A stretch of 64,000 nt of DNA, taken from Arthrobacter sp. Soil763. Lineage in GTDB: Bacteria > Actinomycetota > Actinomycetes > Actinomycetales > Micrococcaceae. Position 1 is the stretch's first letter. Every line of letters begins with the position of its first letter. The stretch is taken from positions 352,967 to 416,966 of the forward strand of contig NZ_LMSH01000004.1 of assembly GCF_001428365.1 (NCBI RefSeq), read 5' to 3'. A program made the translations under genes and the position numbers. Below are positions 8,011-17,469 of this stretch, one piece after another. The notes under the pieces were generated by a model. That model saw only the letters and a program-made list of their open reading frames with translations, did no database searches and had not been told where the DNA came from.

Positions 8011-8814
8011 CTACTTCTTCCCGAACAACCCGCCCAGCAGCCCGCCGAGGCCGCCCTCATCCTTGCGCGGTTCCTCGTTCTGTCCCGGGCCCTGCTGGTC
8101 CTGCCCGGGCAGGTCGATGTCGATCAGCTCGCCCGGCTGCGGGGCGCCAGCGGACGTGCCGGCGTCCTGGGTCTGCGGAACCGGCTGCAGCCCCGGTCCC
8201 GCGTCATTCCGGGCTGCGGCCTCGTCCGGGGCCACGGCCTCGTTGGCGGTGCGTTGCTGCCCGCCGAACATGCCTCCGAGGATGTCGCCCAGGCCGCCGC
8301 CTGCAGCCCCGCCGGCCCCGGCGCCGCCGAGGATCCCGCCCAGGATTCCGCCCAGGTCGATGCCACCGGCTCCCGGCTGTCCGCCGGCCTGGCCCGCCCG
8401 GCCGCGTCCGCCGAGTACCTTGTTGGCCAGGTAGGACATGACGATCGGCGCCAGGATCGGGAGCAGCCTACGGACCAGGTCACCGCCCACTCCGCCAAGC
8501 TGCGCCGTACCCGCCAGCTGGCTGGCCACCTGGTCCTGCCGGCCGCCGAAAACGTGGTTGACGATTTTTTCGCCGTCGGCGGTGTCCACCTGCGCCACGT
8601 CCACACCGCCGTCGACCAGCCCGTCGCGGTGCTGGCCAAGCGCCGACTCCAGCGAAGCGGCGCCCTCGGGGGCCTGGGCGTTGTTGTGCAGACCGGCGAG
8701 CAGGGTGGGGACCGCTGCCTCCACCGCGGACTGGGCGGTCTGCCGGTCGGTGCCGAGCATGCCGGCGATCTGATCGACGGGGATTTGCCCGAGGATGTCT
8801 TGAAGCTCAGTCAT
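8011..8814 (-). CDS. DUF937 domain protein
   Basis: This 267 aa protein starts MTELQDILGQIPVDQIAGMLG. The N-terminal two thirds match the DUF937 pattern: helical, with repeated VEAAVPTLLAGL and HVFGGRQDQVASQLA. A glycine-rich low-complexity stretch (GGILGGILGGAGAGG) follows, then an acidic Pro/Gln-rich linker and a second Gly-Leu-rich end. The ATG at 8814 is preceded by AGAAGGAG at good spacing. A longer ORF extends upstream to 8901 but has no ribosome site and an unlikely Arg-rich N-terminus. The function of the family is unknown. Confidence 0.85.
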   Translation of the reverse strand: MTELQDILGQIPVDQIAGMLGTDRQTAQSAVEAAVPTLLAGLHNNAQAPEGAASLESALGQHRDGLVDGGVDVAQVDTADGEKIVNHVFGGRQDQVASQLAGTAQLGGVGGDLVRRLLPILAPIVMSYLANKVLGGRGRAGQAGGQPGAGGIDLGGILGGILGGAGAGGAAGGGLGDILGGMFGGQQRTANEAVAPDEAAARNDAGPGLQPVPQTQDAGTSAGAPQPGELIDIDLPGQDQQGPGQNEEPRKDEGGLGGLLGGLFGKK

Positions 8815-9050
8815 GGCGTTCTCCTTCTGCCGCGGGACAGGCCTGCGGCGACGGGTGGTGGCGGCGGCAGCGTTGCCGCCGTCGAACTGCTGCCCTTGCA
8901 TCGTAGCCCGGCGTCAAGGGGGCAGAAAGGCATTCACCGGGGCCCCGCGAAGCGTCCGGCGCCGGGGACGTTTACGGGTAACCTAGGAGAGTTCCGGAGC
9001 CGCCCCGACGCTGCCGGAAAAGCACAGGCAGGAAGCAAAAGGCGAGGTTG

Positions 9051-10067
9051 ATGGTCCACATTTGGAACGATCCGTCCGAAGTCCCGGCGGACTTCGGCCC
9101 TTCCGTGGTCACGTTCGGGAACTTCGATGGTGTGCACCGCGGCCACCAGCAGGTGCTCTCGCAGCTCATCCGCACCGCCCGCCTGAATCATGCCCGTGCC
9201 GTCGCCATCACCTTTGACCCGCACCCGGCGCAGGTCCACCGGCCCGAGTCCGCACCCGAACTGATCATGGGCCTCGAGGACAAGCTCGTGGCCCTGGGTG
9301 AAGTGGGCCTGGACGCGGTCCTGGTCATGAAGTATTCGCTCGAACTGGCCAGCCTGACGCCGGAGGAGTTCGTTTCCTCGGTGCTTGTCGGCGCCCTCAA
9401 AGCCAGCCACGTTGTGATCGGCCACGACGCGCGCTTCGGCCGCGGCAACTCGGGGGACCTGGACACCATGAAGGAACTGGGGGAGAAGCTCGGCTTCGAG
9501 GTCCAGGTCATCAGTGAGTTCGGTTCGGAAGGTTACCCGCTGCACCGCGGCGCTGAAGGTGCGCACGACGGCGGTGCGCACGACGGCGTGGAGGACCGGC
9601 GCTGCTCCTCGACCTGGGTCCGGGAAGCCCTGCGCGAGGGCGACGTCGCCACCGCAGCGGCGGTCCTGGGACGGCCGCACCGCATGCGCGGCGAGGTGGT
9701 CCACGGCGCGGCCCGCGGCCGCGACCTCGGCTTTCCCACCGCCAACCTCTCCCCGGACGCCACCGGCTTCATCCCGGCGGACGGCATCTACGCCGGCTGG
9801 CTCGTCGACCAAGCGGGCACCCGCTGGCCGGCCGCAATCTCCGTCGGGTCCAACCCCACGTTCGACGGCGTCAGCCGTCAGGTCGAAGCCCACGTGATCG
9901 ACCGGCCCGAAGAAGCCGTCGAAGACTTCGATCTCTACGGCCAGACAGTGGTGGTGGAATTTGTGGCCCGCCTGCGCGGGATGGTCGCGTACCGTGGCCC
10001 GGAGGCTCTGGTGGAACAGATGCGCCTGGACGTCGTGCAGGCCCACGACCTCCTGACCGGCAGCTGA
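9051..10067 (+). CDS. ribF: Bifunctional riboflavin kinase / FAD synthetase
   Basis: This 338 aa enzyme converts riboflavin to FMN and FMN to FAD in the cytoplasm. The N-terminal nucleotidyltransferase domain shows VVTFGNFDGVHRGHQQ and VVIGHDARFGRG. The C-terminal riboflavin kinase domain (from about residue 200) shows GFPTANLSPD and SVGSNPTFDG. The loop before SSTWVREAL carries an insertion with an exact in-frame tandem repeat (GAHDG twice). The start is ATG 9051, with AGGCGAGG upstream and an in-frame TTG directly before it. In many actinobacteria ribF follows truB, which would lie outside this strand context. kynA follows 41 bases later. Confidence 0.95.
   Translation: MVHIWNDPSEVPADFGPSVVTFGNFDGVHRGHQQVLSQLIRTARLNHARAVAITFDPHPAQVHRPESAPELIMGLEDKLVALGEVGLDAVLVMKYSLELASLTPEEFVSSVLVGALKASHVVIGHDARFGRGNSGDLDTMKELGEKLGFEVQVISEFGSEGYPLHRGAEGAHDGGAHDGVEDRRCSSTWVREALREGDVATAAAVLGRPHRMRGEVVHGAARGRDLGFPTANLSPDATGFIPADGIYAGWLVDQAGTRWPAAISVGSNPTFDGVSRQVEAHVIDRPEEAVEDFDLYGQTVVVEFVARLRGMVAYRGPEALVEQMRLDVVQAHDLLTGS
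9558..9587 (+). repeat. 15-bp in-frame tandem repeat in ribF
   Basis: Two perfect adjacent copies of ggtgcgcacgacggc (9558-9572 and 9573-9587) encode GAHDG-GAHDG in a loop of RibF between the two catalytic domains. The copy number may vary between strains. Confidence 0.9.
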
Positions 10068-10108
10068 CCCGCCCGCACGACCGCAGACCACGCCGAGGAA
10101 GGCAAGAC

Positions 10109-10963
10109 GTGACACTCGAGAAGAACACCCGGGAACTGGACAAGGACATCGTCCGGGACTTCAGCTCCCGGATGAGCTACGCCTCGTACCTGCAGCTGCC
10201 CACGCTGCTCAGCGCCCAGCAGCCGGTGAGCGAGCCGGAGCACCATGACGAACTGCTGTTCATCATCCAGCACCAGACCACGGAGCTGTGGCTGAAGCTG
10301 GTCCTGCATGAACTGCGCAGCGCCGCCGCCTGGCTCCGCGCCGATGACCTCGGCTCGGCCCTGAAAGCGATCGCCCGGGTCAAGCACATCCAGAAGACCC
10401 TCACCGAGCAGTGGTCCGTCCTGGCCACCCTGACCCCCACCGAGTACTCGCAGTTCCGCGGCTTCCTCGGCAACTCGTCCGGGTTCCAGTCCAGCCAGTA
10501 CCGGGCGGTGGAATTCCTGCTCGGCAACAAGAACCGCAAGATGCTGCCGGTGTTCGAATCCGATCCCGAAGCCCACGGCATGCTGCAGGAGCTGCTGGAG
10601 GCGCCCAGTATCTACGACGACTTCCTCGCCTACCTCAAGCGCCAGGGCTTCGACGTGCCGGCCGCGGTCCTGAACCGGGACGTCAGCCAGGCCCACGAGT
10701 TCACCCCCGAACTGGTCCCGGTGTTCAAGCACATCTACGAGAACGCCGCCGACAACTGGGGTGCCTATGAGGCCTGCGAGGAGCTCGTGGACCTCGAAGA
10801 CAACTTCCAGCTCTGGCGCTTCCGCCACCTGCGCACCGTGCAGCGGACCATCGGCATGAAGTCCGGAACCGGAGGATCCAGCGGTGCCGCCTTCCTGCAG
10901 AAGGCCCTTGACCTGACCTTCTTCCCCGAGCTCTTTGCGGTACGCACGGAGATCGGCCAGTGA
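10109..10963 (+). CDS. kynA: Tryptophan 2,3-dioxygenase
   Basis: This 284 aa haem enzyme oxidises L-tryptophan to N-formylkynurenine, the first step of kynurenine catabolism. Recognisable blocks are SYLQLPTLLSAQ-type text near the N-terminus (SYASYLQLPTL), HHDELLFIIQHQTTELWLKL, FRGFLGNSSGFQSSQYR, and the C-terminal WRFRHLRTVQRTIGMKSGTGGSSGA. All are diagnostic for the family. The start is GTG 10109, with GAGGAAGG upstream. The gene ends in GTGA overlapping kynU, so the two are translationally coupled. No kynurenine formamidase gene is nearby. Confidence 0.96.
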   Translation: MTLEKNTRELDKDIVRDFSSRMSYASYLQLPTLLSAQQPVSEPEHHDELLFIIQHQTTELWLKLVLHELRSAAAWLRADDLGSALKAIARVKHIQKTLTEQWSVLATLTPTEYSQFRGFLGNSSGFQSSQYRAVEFLLGNKNRKMLPVFESDPEAHGMLQELLEAPSIYDDFLAYLKRQGFDVPAAVLNRDVSQAHEFTPELVPVFKHIYENAADNWGAYEACEELVDLEDNFQLWRFRHLRTVQRTIGMKSGTGGSSGAAFLQKALDLTFFPELFAVRTEIGQ

Positions 10964-12225
10964 GCGCCGCCATGCCCGCGCCCGGCCCCGCCGGCGACAA
11001 CACAGCCCTGTGGCAGCGCGCCCTTGACCTTGACGCCGCGGACCCGCTGGCGGGCTACCGCGACCACTTCATCGGCGCGGAGTCCGAACTGTGCTACCTG
11101 GACGGCAACTCGCTCGGCCGGCCGCTCAAGCGCACGGCAGATGACATTGCCAGCTTCATCAAGGACAGCTGGGGCGGCCGCCTGATCCGCGGCTGGGACG
11201 AGGAATGGCTCGAACTGCCGCAGAGCATCGGGGACCAGCTCGGCCGGGCCGTGCTGGGCGCCGCTCCCGGGCAGACCATCATTGCCGACTCCACCACGGT
11301 GGTGCTCTACAAGCTGATCCGTGCCGCCCTGGCTGCGGTCGGAGACCGGGCCCGGACCGAGATTGTGCTGGACACGGAAAATTTCCCCACCGACCGGTAC
11401 CTCGTCGAGGGTATCGCCCGCGAGGAGGGGCTCACCCTGCGGTGGATCGAGCCCGACCCGGCCGCCGGGGTAACCGTGGACCAGGTGCGCGCCGCCACCG
11501 GCCCGGCGACCGCCGTCGTGGTCCTGAGCCAGATCGCCTACCGCTCCGGCTTCCTGGCGGACCTTCCCGGCATCACCGCTGCCGTGCACGACGCCGGCGC
11601 CCTGGTGGTGTGGGACCTGTGCCATTCGGCCGGTTCGGTGGAGATCGGCCTCGACGCCGCTGACGTGGACTTCGCGGCCGGCTGCACCTACAAGTACCTC
11701 AACGGGGGACCGGGGTCACCCGCCTTCGGCTACGTCAACGCCCGGCACCTCCCCGGCCTGCAGCAGCCGATCTGGGGCTGGATGGGGCGCAAAGACGCCT
11801 TCGAAATGGGCCCGGGATACCAGGCCGCCGCCGGAATCCGGGGCTTCCTCAGCGGCACCCCGGCGGTCTTCGGGATGCTCGCGATGCGCGGCACCCTGGA
11901 CCTGCTCGAAGAAACCGGCATGGCCGCGGTCCGGGAGAAATCGCGCCAACTGACCGCGTTCGCCGTCGAACTCCACGACGCCTGGCTGGAACCGGCCGGC
12001 GTGCGGCTGTCCACCCCGCGGGACCCGGAACGGCGCGGCAGCCACATCACCGTGGACCACCCGTCCTTCCGCGGCATGACCGCCGCGCTCTGGGAGCAGG
12101 ACGTGATCCCGGACTTCCGCGCCCCGCAGGGCATCCGGATCGGACTCTCCCCGCTGAGCACCTCGTTCGCCGAGGTCTACCGCGGGGTCGCGGCAATCCG
12201 GGAGCTGCTGGCCTCGGAACAGTAG
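10960..12225 (+). CDS. kynU: Kynureninase
   Basis: This 421 aa PLP enzyme cleaves kynurenine to anthranilate and alanine. The family blocks are CYLDGNSLGRPL near the N-terminus, SQIAYRSGFLADL, VVWDLCHSAGSVEI, and the PLP-lysine region CTYKYLNGGPGSPAF. A C-terminal IRIGLSPLSTSF block completes the fold. It overlaps kynA by 4 bases and forms a two-gene operon with it. The product anthranilate could feed tryptophan recycling or aromatic degradation elsewhere. Confidence 0.96.
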   Translation: MSAAMPAPGPAGDNTALWQRALDLDAADPLAGYRDHFIGAESELCYLDGNSLGRPLKRTADDIASFIKDSWGGRLIRGWDEEWLELPQSIGDQLGRAVLGAAPGQTIIADSTTVVLYKLIRAALAAVGDRARTEIVLDTENFPTDRYLVEGIAREEGLTLRWIEPDPAAGVTVDQVRAATGPATAVVVLSQIAYRSGFLADLPGITAAVHDAGALVVWDLCHSAGSVEIGLDAADVDFAAGCTYKYLNGGPGSPAFGYVNARHLPGLQQPIWGWMGRKDAFEMGPGYQAAAGIRGFLSGTPAVFGMLAMRGTLDLLEETGMAAVREKSRQLTAFAVELHDAWLEPAGVRLSTPRDPERRGSHITVDHPSFRGMTAALWEQDVIPDFRAPQGIRIGLSPLSTSFAEVYRGVAAIRELLASEQ

Positions 12226-12253
12226 CGGCGCCCGGCCGCCGGGGCGGATGGTT

Positions 12254-12283
12254 TAGACAACTTCGACGGCGTGCCAGTAAACT
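12254..12283 (+). promoter_or_regulatory. Likely promoter for rpsO
   Basis: TAGACA (12254-12259) and TAAACT (12278-12283) are separated by 18 bases, close to a housekeeping sigma consensus. It lies in the gap after kynU and gives a leader of roughly 130 bases before rpsO. Confidence 0.5.
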
Positions 12284-12421
12284 AGGCGTTGGTTCCGGCT
12301 GCAGTCCGTGGCGGCTGGTTCCTGCTGTGTCGGCAGACCTTCCTTCGGGAGGCGATTCGGCGCGGCACCCCCGGCAGTGAATTACTGATTCGGGCCTCAC
12401 GGCACAACTCTAGGAGTTATT

Positions 12422-12691
12422 GTGGCACTTGACGCCGCTGTAAAGCAGTCCATCATGAAGGAATACGCAACGTCCGAGGGCGACACCGGTTCGCCGGAGG
12501 TCCAGGTTGCGGTTCTGACCCAGCGGATCAAGGATCTGACTGAGCACATGAAGGAGCACAAGCACGATTACCACACCCAGCGCGGTCTGCTGGCCATGGT
12601 TGGTCGTCGCAAGCGCATGCTCACCTACCTCAAGAACACTGACATCAACCGCTACCGTGCGCTCATCGAGCGCCTCGGCCTGCGCCGCTAG
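12422..12691 (+). CDS. rpsO: 30S ribosomal protein S15
   Basis: This 89 aa primary 16S rRNA-binding protein of the small subunit has the family text: [34 protein letters not shown] followed by [12 protein letters not shown] (quoted in pieces). The start is GTG 12422, with TAGGAG upstream. The order rpsO-pnp is conserved widely in bacteria. The gene has its own terminator-like hairpin before pnp. Confidence 0.97.
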   Translation: MALDAAVKQSIMKEYATSEGDTGSPEVQVAVLTQRIKDLTEHMKEHKHDYHTQRGLLAMVGRRKRMLTYLKNTDINRYRALIERLGLRR

Positions 12692-12703
12692 TCAGCTCTA
12701 AGG

Positions 12704-12732
12704 GGCGGCCCTTTCCATCGGAAGGGGCCGCC
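12704..12732 (+). terminator. Hairpin terminator after rpsO
   Basis: A 13-bp stem (ggcggccctttcc and ggaaggggccgcc, one mismatch) with a 3-base loop is followed by a short T-rich run (ttcttc). Confidence 0.75.
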
Positions 12733-12806
12733 TTCTTCAAACAAAACTCAACAGGAGGATCAACCGCATCACGCATTCGCGGTCCTCGGTAGTGACCTCC
12801 GGGAGC

Positions 12807-12826
12807 GGCTTCAATGAACTGAAGCC
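12807..12826 (+). promoter_or_regulatory. Stem-loop in the pnp leader
   Basis: ggcttca-atgaac-tgaagcc forms a perfect 7-bp hairpin within the 204-base gap between the rpsO terminator and pnp. In enterobacteria the pnp leader hairpin is the target of PNPase autoregulation. Whether this hairpin has that role here is inference. Confidence 0.3.
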
Positions 12827-12936
12827 CCAGCCCGTGGGTCTCGATCGATGACCGGGTGCAGTGCAGTCCAGTAGACAGATGCTGGGCTGGGTTGATGCGG
12901 CTGGACTCCGTAAACCAAGAAACGGAGGTGACTCTC

Positions 12937-15180
12937 TTGGAGGGTCCCGAAATCCAGTTCTCAGAAGCCGTCATTGACAATGGCCGCTTCGGCAAGCGGG
13001 TTATCCGCTTTGAAACCGGCCGTCTTGCCAAGCAGGCAGCCGGCGCAGCCATGGTCTACATCGATGAAGAGACCGCGCTGCTGTCCGCAACCACCGCCGG
13101 CAAGCACCCGCGCGAAGGTTTCGACTTCTTCCCGCTGACCGTCGACGTCGAAGAGCGCATGTACGCCGCGGGCCGTATCCCGGGCTCGTTCTTCCGCCGC
13201 GAAGGCCGTCCCTCGACGGAAGCCATCCTGGCCTGCCGTCTGATGGACCGCCCGCTGCGTCCCGCGTTCGTCAAGGGCCTGCGCAACGAGGTCCAGATCG
13301 TCGTCACCGTGCTCTCCATCAACCCGGATGAGCTCTACGACGTCGTCGCGATCAACGCCTCCTCGATGTCCACCCAGCTTTCCGGCCTGCCCTTCTCCGG
13401 CCCGATCGGCGGCGTCCGCGTTGCCCTCGTCGCCGACGAGAACGGCACCCAGTGGGTGGCCTTCCCGAAGCACTCCCAGCTGGAGAACGCCGTCTTCAAC
13501 ATGGTCGTTGCCGGCCGCATCGCGGGCGACGACGTCGCCATCATGATGGTTGAAGCCGAAGCCACCGACAACTCCTGGAACCTCATCAAGGAGCAGGGCG
13601 CCACCGCCCCGACCGAAGAGGTCGTCTCCGAGGGCCTCGAGGCTGCCAAGCCGTTCATCAAGGCCCTCTGCGAGGCCCAGGCCGACCTGGCAGCCCGTGC
13701 TGCCAAGCCGACCGTCGAGTTCCCGGTCTTCCTGGACTACGAAGACGACGTCTACGCCGCCGTCGAGTCCGCTGCCGCCGAGAAGCTTGCCGCCGTCTTC
13801 CAGATCGCTGACAAGCAGGAACGCGACAACGCCTCCGACGCGCTCAAGGACGAGGTCATCTCCTCCCTGGCCGGCCAGTTCGAAGGCCGCGAGAAGGAAC
13901 TCTCCGCAGCCTTCCGCTCGGTGACCAAGCACGTCGTGCGCCAGCGCATCCTCAAGGACCAGATCCGCATCGACGGCCGCGGCCTGACGGACATCCGCCA
14001 GCTCACCGCCGAGGTCGAGGTCCTGCCCCGCGTCCACGGTTCGGCCATCTTCGAGCGCGGCGAGACCCAGATCATGGGTGTCACCACGCTGAACATGCTC
14101 AAGATGGAACAGCAGATCGACTCGTTGTCGCCGGTGACGCGCAAGCGCTACATGCACAACTACAACTTCCCGCCGTACTCCACCGGTGAGACCGGCCGCG
14201 TCGGGTCCCCGAAGCGCCGCGAAATCGGCCACGGCGCCCTGGCCGAGCGCGCCATCATGCCGGTGCTGCCCAGCCGCGAAGAGTTCCCCTACGCGATCCG
14301 CCAGGTCTCCGAGGCCCTCGGCTCCAACGGTTCGACGTCGATGGGCTCCGTCTGCGCCTCCACGCTGTCGCTGCTCAACGCCGGTGTGCCGCTGAAGGCC
14401 GCCGTTGCCGGTATCGCCATGGGCCTGGTCTCCGACCAGGTCGACGGCCAGACCCGCTACGCCGCCCTGACCGATATCCTCGGCGCCGAAGATGCCTTCG
14501 GTGACATGGACTTCAAGGTCGCCGGTACCTCCGAGTTCGTCACGGCCATCCAGCTGGACACCAAGCTCGACGGCATCCCGGCCTCCGTGCTGGCCGCCGC
14601 CCTGAAGCAGGCCCGCGAAGCACGCCTGCACATCCTGGACGTGCTGAACTCCGCGATCGACACCCCGGACGAGCTCTCCGAGTTCGCGCCGCGCGTCATC
14701 GCGGTCAAGATCCCGGTAGACAAGATCGGCGAGGTCATCGGCCCGAAGGGCAAGATGATCAACCAGATCCAGGAAGACACCGGGGCTGACATCTCGATCG
14801 AGGACGACGGCACCGTCTACATCGGCGCCACCAACGGCCCGTCCGCCGACGCCGCCCGGTCCGCGATCAACGCCATCGCTAACCCGCAGGTCCCGGAAAT
14901 CGGTGAGCGCTACCTGGGCACGGTCGTCAAGACCACGACCTTCGGCGCCTTCGTTTCCCTGACCCCGGGCAAGGACGGTCTGCTGCACATCTCCGAGCTG
15001 CGCAAGATCGCCGGCGGCAAGCGCGTGGACAACGTCGAGGACGTCGTCTCCGTCGGCCAGAAGATCCAGGTGGAAATCACCAAGATCGATGACCGCGGCA
15101 AGCTCTCCCTCTCGCCCGTCGTGGCGGATGAGGCAGGGGATGCCGGCAACGCTGGGGTCTCCGAGGAGTCCGCAGAGTAG
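12937..15180 (+). CDS. pnp: Polyribonucleotide nucleotidyltransferase (PNPase)
   Basis: This 747 aa 3'-to-5' phosphorolytic exoribonuclease acts in mRNA turnover. It has two RNase PH-like domains (N-terminal [18 protein letters not shown] onward; second domain with [20 protein letters not shown] and [14 protein letters not shown]). A KH domain follows ([22 protein letters not shown] in pieces), and then an S1 domain ([22 protein letters not shown]). I chose TTG 12937 because GGAGG lies 8 bases upstream and the protein then begins MEGPEIQ, as in relatives. The in-frame upstream extension to 12856 looks non-coding. Confidence 0.97.
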   Translation: MEGPEIQFSEAVIDNGRFGKRVIRFETGRLAKQAAGAAMVYIDEETALLSATTAGKHPREGFDFFPLTVDVEERMYAAGRIPGSFFRREGRPSTEAILACRLMDRPLRPAFVKGLRNEVQIVVTVLSINPDELYDVVAINASSMSTQLSGLPFSGPIGGVRVALVADENGTQWVAFPKHSQLENAVFNMVVAGRIAGDDVAIMMVEAEATDNSWNLIKEQGATAPTEEVVSEGLEAAKPFIKALCEAQADLAARAAKPTVEFPVFLDYEDDVYAAVESAAAEKLAAVFQIADKQERDNASDALKDEVISSLAGQFEGREKELSAAFRSVTKHVVRQRILKDQIRIDGRGLTDIRQLTAEVEVLPRVHGSAIFERGETQIMGVTTLNMLKMEQQIDSLSPVTRKRYMHNYNFPPYSTGETGRVGSPKRREIGHGALAERAIMPVLPSREEFPYAIRQVSEALGSNGSTSMGSVCASTLSLLNAGVPLKAAVAGIAMGLVSDQVDGQTRYAALTDILGAEDAFGDMDFKVAGTSEFVTAIQLDTKLDGIPASVLAAALKQAREARLHILDVLNSAIDTPDELSEFAPRVIAVKIPVDKIGEVIGPKGKMINQIQEDTGADISIEDDGTVYIGATNGPSADAARSAINAIANPQVPEIGERYLGTVVKTTTFGAFVSLTPGKDGLLHISELRKIAGGKRVDNVEDVVSVGQKIQVEITKIDDRGKLSLSPVVADEAGDAGNAGVSEESAE

Positions 15181-15197
15181 TCTTTCCTGACTCGCGC

Positions 15198-15231
15198 AGC
15201 GGGGCCGGTGGATTCGTCCACCGGCCCCGCT
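15198..15231 (+). terminator. Terminator after pnp
   Basis: A perfect 15-bp GC stem (agcggggccggtgga and its complement) with a ttcg loop starts 18 bases past the pnp stop. Confidence 0.8.
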
Positions 15232-15301
15232 GCCGTTAAAGGCAGGTAGGATTGCAGGCAGATTTGGCGCGTTTTCCGCAACGGTTTCCTGAAAGGCCTT
15301 G

Positions 15302-16645
15302 ATGACTGTCGTCCCCCTGCCGCTCGAGCAGAACCAGCACGCTGACACCCTCGTCCACGGAGCCGACGGCGGCTCGGAAGTGCGGCGCTCGGTGCTGCCC
15401 GGCGGGGTCCGGGTGCTGACCGAAGCGATGCCGGGTCAGCGGTCGGCCACGATCGGGTTCTGGGTCGGCGTCGGCTCGCGCGACGAAGCCCCCGGGCAGC
15501 ACGGCTCCACGCATTTCCTGGAGCACCTGCTGTTCAAGGGCACCAAGCGGCGCACCGCCCTGGAAATTGCCTCGGCGTTCGACGAGGTCGGCGGGGAATC
15601 CAACGCCGCCACCGCCAAGGAGAGCACCTGCTACTTCGCCCGGGTGCTGGACACGGACCTGCCGATGGCCATCGACGTCATCGCGGACATGATCACCGGT
15701 GCTGTGCTGGATCCGCAGGAGATGGAGCAGGAACGCGACGTCATCCTCGAGGAAATCGCGATGGACAGCGACGACCCCACCGACGTCGCGCACGAGCACT
15801 TCGTCGCCGCGGTCCTCGGCACGCACCCGCTGGGCCGGCCGATCGGCGGCACGCCCGACGCGATCCGCGCCGTCGCCCGTGACTCGGTCTGGGACCACTA
15901 CCGCCGCTACTACCGACCGGACGAGCTGGTCATCACCGCCGCCGGGGGACTGGACCACGACGTCGTCTGCGGACTCGTCGTGGACGCCCTGCACTCCGCC
16001 GGTTGGGAACTCGAGCACGACGCCGCCCCGGTGCAGCGCCGCTCCACCGAGCGCGCCTCGATCACCGGAACCGCGGGCCTGCACGTGGTCAAGCGCCCGG
16101 TGGAACAGGCCAACATCATCATGGGCTGCCCCTCCCTGGTCGCCACCGACGACCGCCGGTTCGTGATGAGCGTGCTCAACGCCGTCCTCGGCGGCGGGAT
16201 GTCCTCCCGGCTCTTCCAGGAGGTCCGCGAGAAGCGCGGCCTGGTCTACTCGACGTACTCCTTCGCCTCCTCCTACGCCGACGCCGGCTACTTCGGCATG
16301 TACGCCGGCTGCACGCCGTCGAAGGTCCGCCAGGTCGTGGACCTGCTCGGCGCCGAACTGGACAAGCTGGCCGAGGGCGGCATCACCGAGGAGGAGTTGC
16401 GCAAGGCCGTCGGCCAGCTCAGCGGCGGAATTGTCCTGGCCCTCGAAGACACCGGCTCGCGGATGTCCCGGCTGGGCCGCGCGGAACTGGTGTCCGGCGA
16501 GTACCAGGACATCGACGAAACCCTCCGGCAGATCAAGGCCGTCACCGCCGCCGAGGTCCAGGAACTGGCCCGCGAACTCGCCGCCGCCCCGCGCACCGTG
16601 ACCGTCGTTGGACCGTTCGAGGAAACCGAGACGTTCGGCCTCTAA
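15302..16645 (+). CDS. M16-family zinc metallopeptidase
   Basis: This 447 aa protein belongs to the pitrilysin/processing-peptidase family. The inverted zinc motif HFLEHLLFKG (H-x-x-E-H) is followed by the distal glutamate region GGESNAATAKESTCYFARVL. The C-terminal domain carries GGGMSSRLFQEVREKRGLVYS, typical of M16B. The start is ATG 15302 with GAAAGG upstream, next to an in-frame TTG. It follows pnp after a terminator, a gene order seen in many actinobacteria. The physiological substrate is unknown; cytoplasmic peptide turnover is likely. Confidence 0.93.
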   Translation: MTVVPLPLEQNQHADTLVHGADGGSEVRRSVLPGGVRVLTEAMPGQRSATIGFWVGVGSRDEAPGQHGSTHFLEHLLFKGTKRRTALEIASAFDEVGGESNAATAKESTCYFARVLDTDLPMAIDVIADMITGAVLDPQEMEQERDVILEEIAMDSDDPTDVAHEHFVAAVLGTHPLGRPIGGTPDAIRAVARDSVWDHYRRYYRPDELVITAAGGLDHDVVCGLVVDALHSAGWELEHDAAPVQRRSTERASITGTAGLHVVKRPVEQANIIMGCPSLVATDDRRFVMSVLNAVLGGGMSSRLFQEVREKRGLVYSTYSFASSYADAGYFGMYAGCTPSKVRQVVDLLGAELDKLAEGGITEEELRKAVGQLSGGIVLALEDTGSRMSRLGRAELVSGEYQDIDETLRQIKAVTAAEVQELARELAAAPRTVTVVGPFEETETFGL

Positions 16646-16692
16646 CGACGCTCCCTCACCTCCGGCGCGGATACGGCGGATCCTTTCTCAGA

Positions 16693-17178
16693 TCAGACGG
16701 CGACGGGCGCAGGCTCGGGGACACGTCGGCACACTGTGGTCATGAACGGGCTGAACTCACGCGCCTTTCCCAGCCGCAACCCGGCAGAGTGGATCAGCTT
16801 GCCGCCCTCCACCCGCAGCGTGTGGCGGGCTGTACCGCGGTCGCTCCGCCGATCGATGGTCAGGGTGCCATCGTGCCAGCTGGCGCGGGCCGGCGGTTCC
16901 GGAGGCAGGCCCATGCTGTTGACGTGGTACCAAAGCGTGTCCGGGTGGGCTGTGTCCGCAGTAAAAACGCCGATGCCTTCGGTTTTAACGCCGTCGGAAT
17001 CCGTATGGCGATAACTCATCGTCACTGCCAGGCCGGCTGCGGCGCGGGCGAAGACCACTTCGGCCCCGGCGGTCCGGGCCGGACCCCATGCCGTGGCTTC
17101 CCACTGGGTGGTGCCGCTCCACTGCCCCAGAAAGGATTCCAGCGCCTCGAGTGCGCTGCCTGGCAGCGGTCGGTCCAT
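16693..17178 (-). CDS. DUF1579-like protein
   Basis: This 161 aa protein is predicted to form a beta-barrel. The opening ALESFLGQWSGTTQWEATAWGPA, with conserved LGxWxGxxxW, resembles DUF1579/lipocalin-like proteins. Later blocks are DTLWYHVNSMG and ASWHDGTLTIDR. It has no signal peptide. It is isolated between the M16 protease and the ABC operon, reading the opposite way. The function is not known. Confidence 0.7.
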   Translation of the reverse strand: MDRPLPGSALEALESFLGQWSGTTQWEATAWGPARTAGAEVVFARAAAGLAVTMSYRHTDSDGVKTEGIGVFTADTAHPDTLWYHVNSMGLPPEPPARASWHDGTLTIDRRSDRGTARHTLRVEGGKLIHSAGLRLGKAREFSPFMTTVCRRVPEPAPVAV

Positions 17179-17375
17179 GCTTCCTCCGCGTCGGTTTCCC
17201 TCAGACTGGCCCCGCCACCATCATCACGCCCTGTCCGGCGGCTGTAAAGGATGTCGACCCCGACCGGATCCGGGGGAGGGGCAGCCATGCCGTGCTCGAA
17301 CGTTGCCAGTTCGTTATCGGGCGGGCGTTGAATCCCGTTGACACCGTGTGAGCTGCACCATAGATTTGCCGTAAT

Positions 17376-17397
17376 CTGAATCACCTTTCAGGTTCAG
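17376..17397 (+). promoter_or_regulatory. Imperfect inverted repeat upstream of the liv operon
   Basis: ctgaa-tcacctttcaggt-ttcag-type symmetry (CTGAA at one end, TTCAG at the other, inner cacc/ggt) lies about 75 bases upstream of the substrate-binding protein gene. It could be the operator for the TetR encoded in the same operon. The 17179-17469 gap holds no other gene. Confidence 0.3.
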
Positions 17398-17469
17398 TTC
17401 ACTCCCTTGTCAGACCTCCTGCCGGATCTCCCTGCCCTGATTCCGCGGATTCTCAACGAAAGGCATCCC

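Noticed and set aside
8815..8901. N-terminal extension of the DUF937 gene
   Set aside because: The extension has an unlikely composition and no ribosome site. ATG 8814 has AGAAGGAG upstream.
12961..15348. Minus-strand ORF of 795 codons opposite pnp
   Set aside because: It is a shadow of pnp with low-complexity Gly/Asp/Val text and no recognisable domain.
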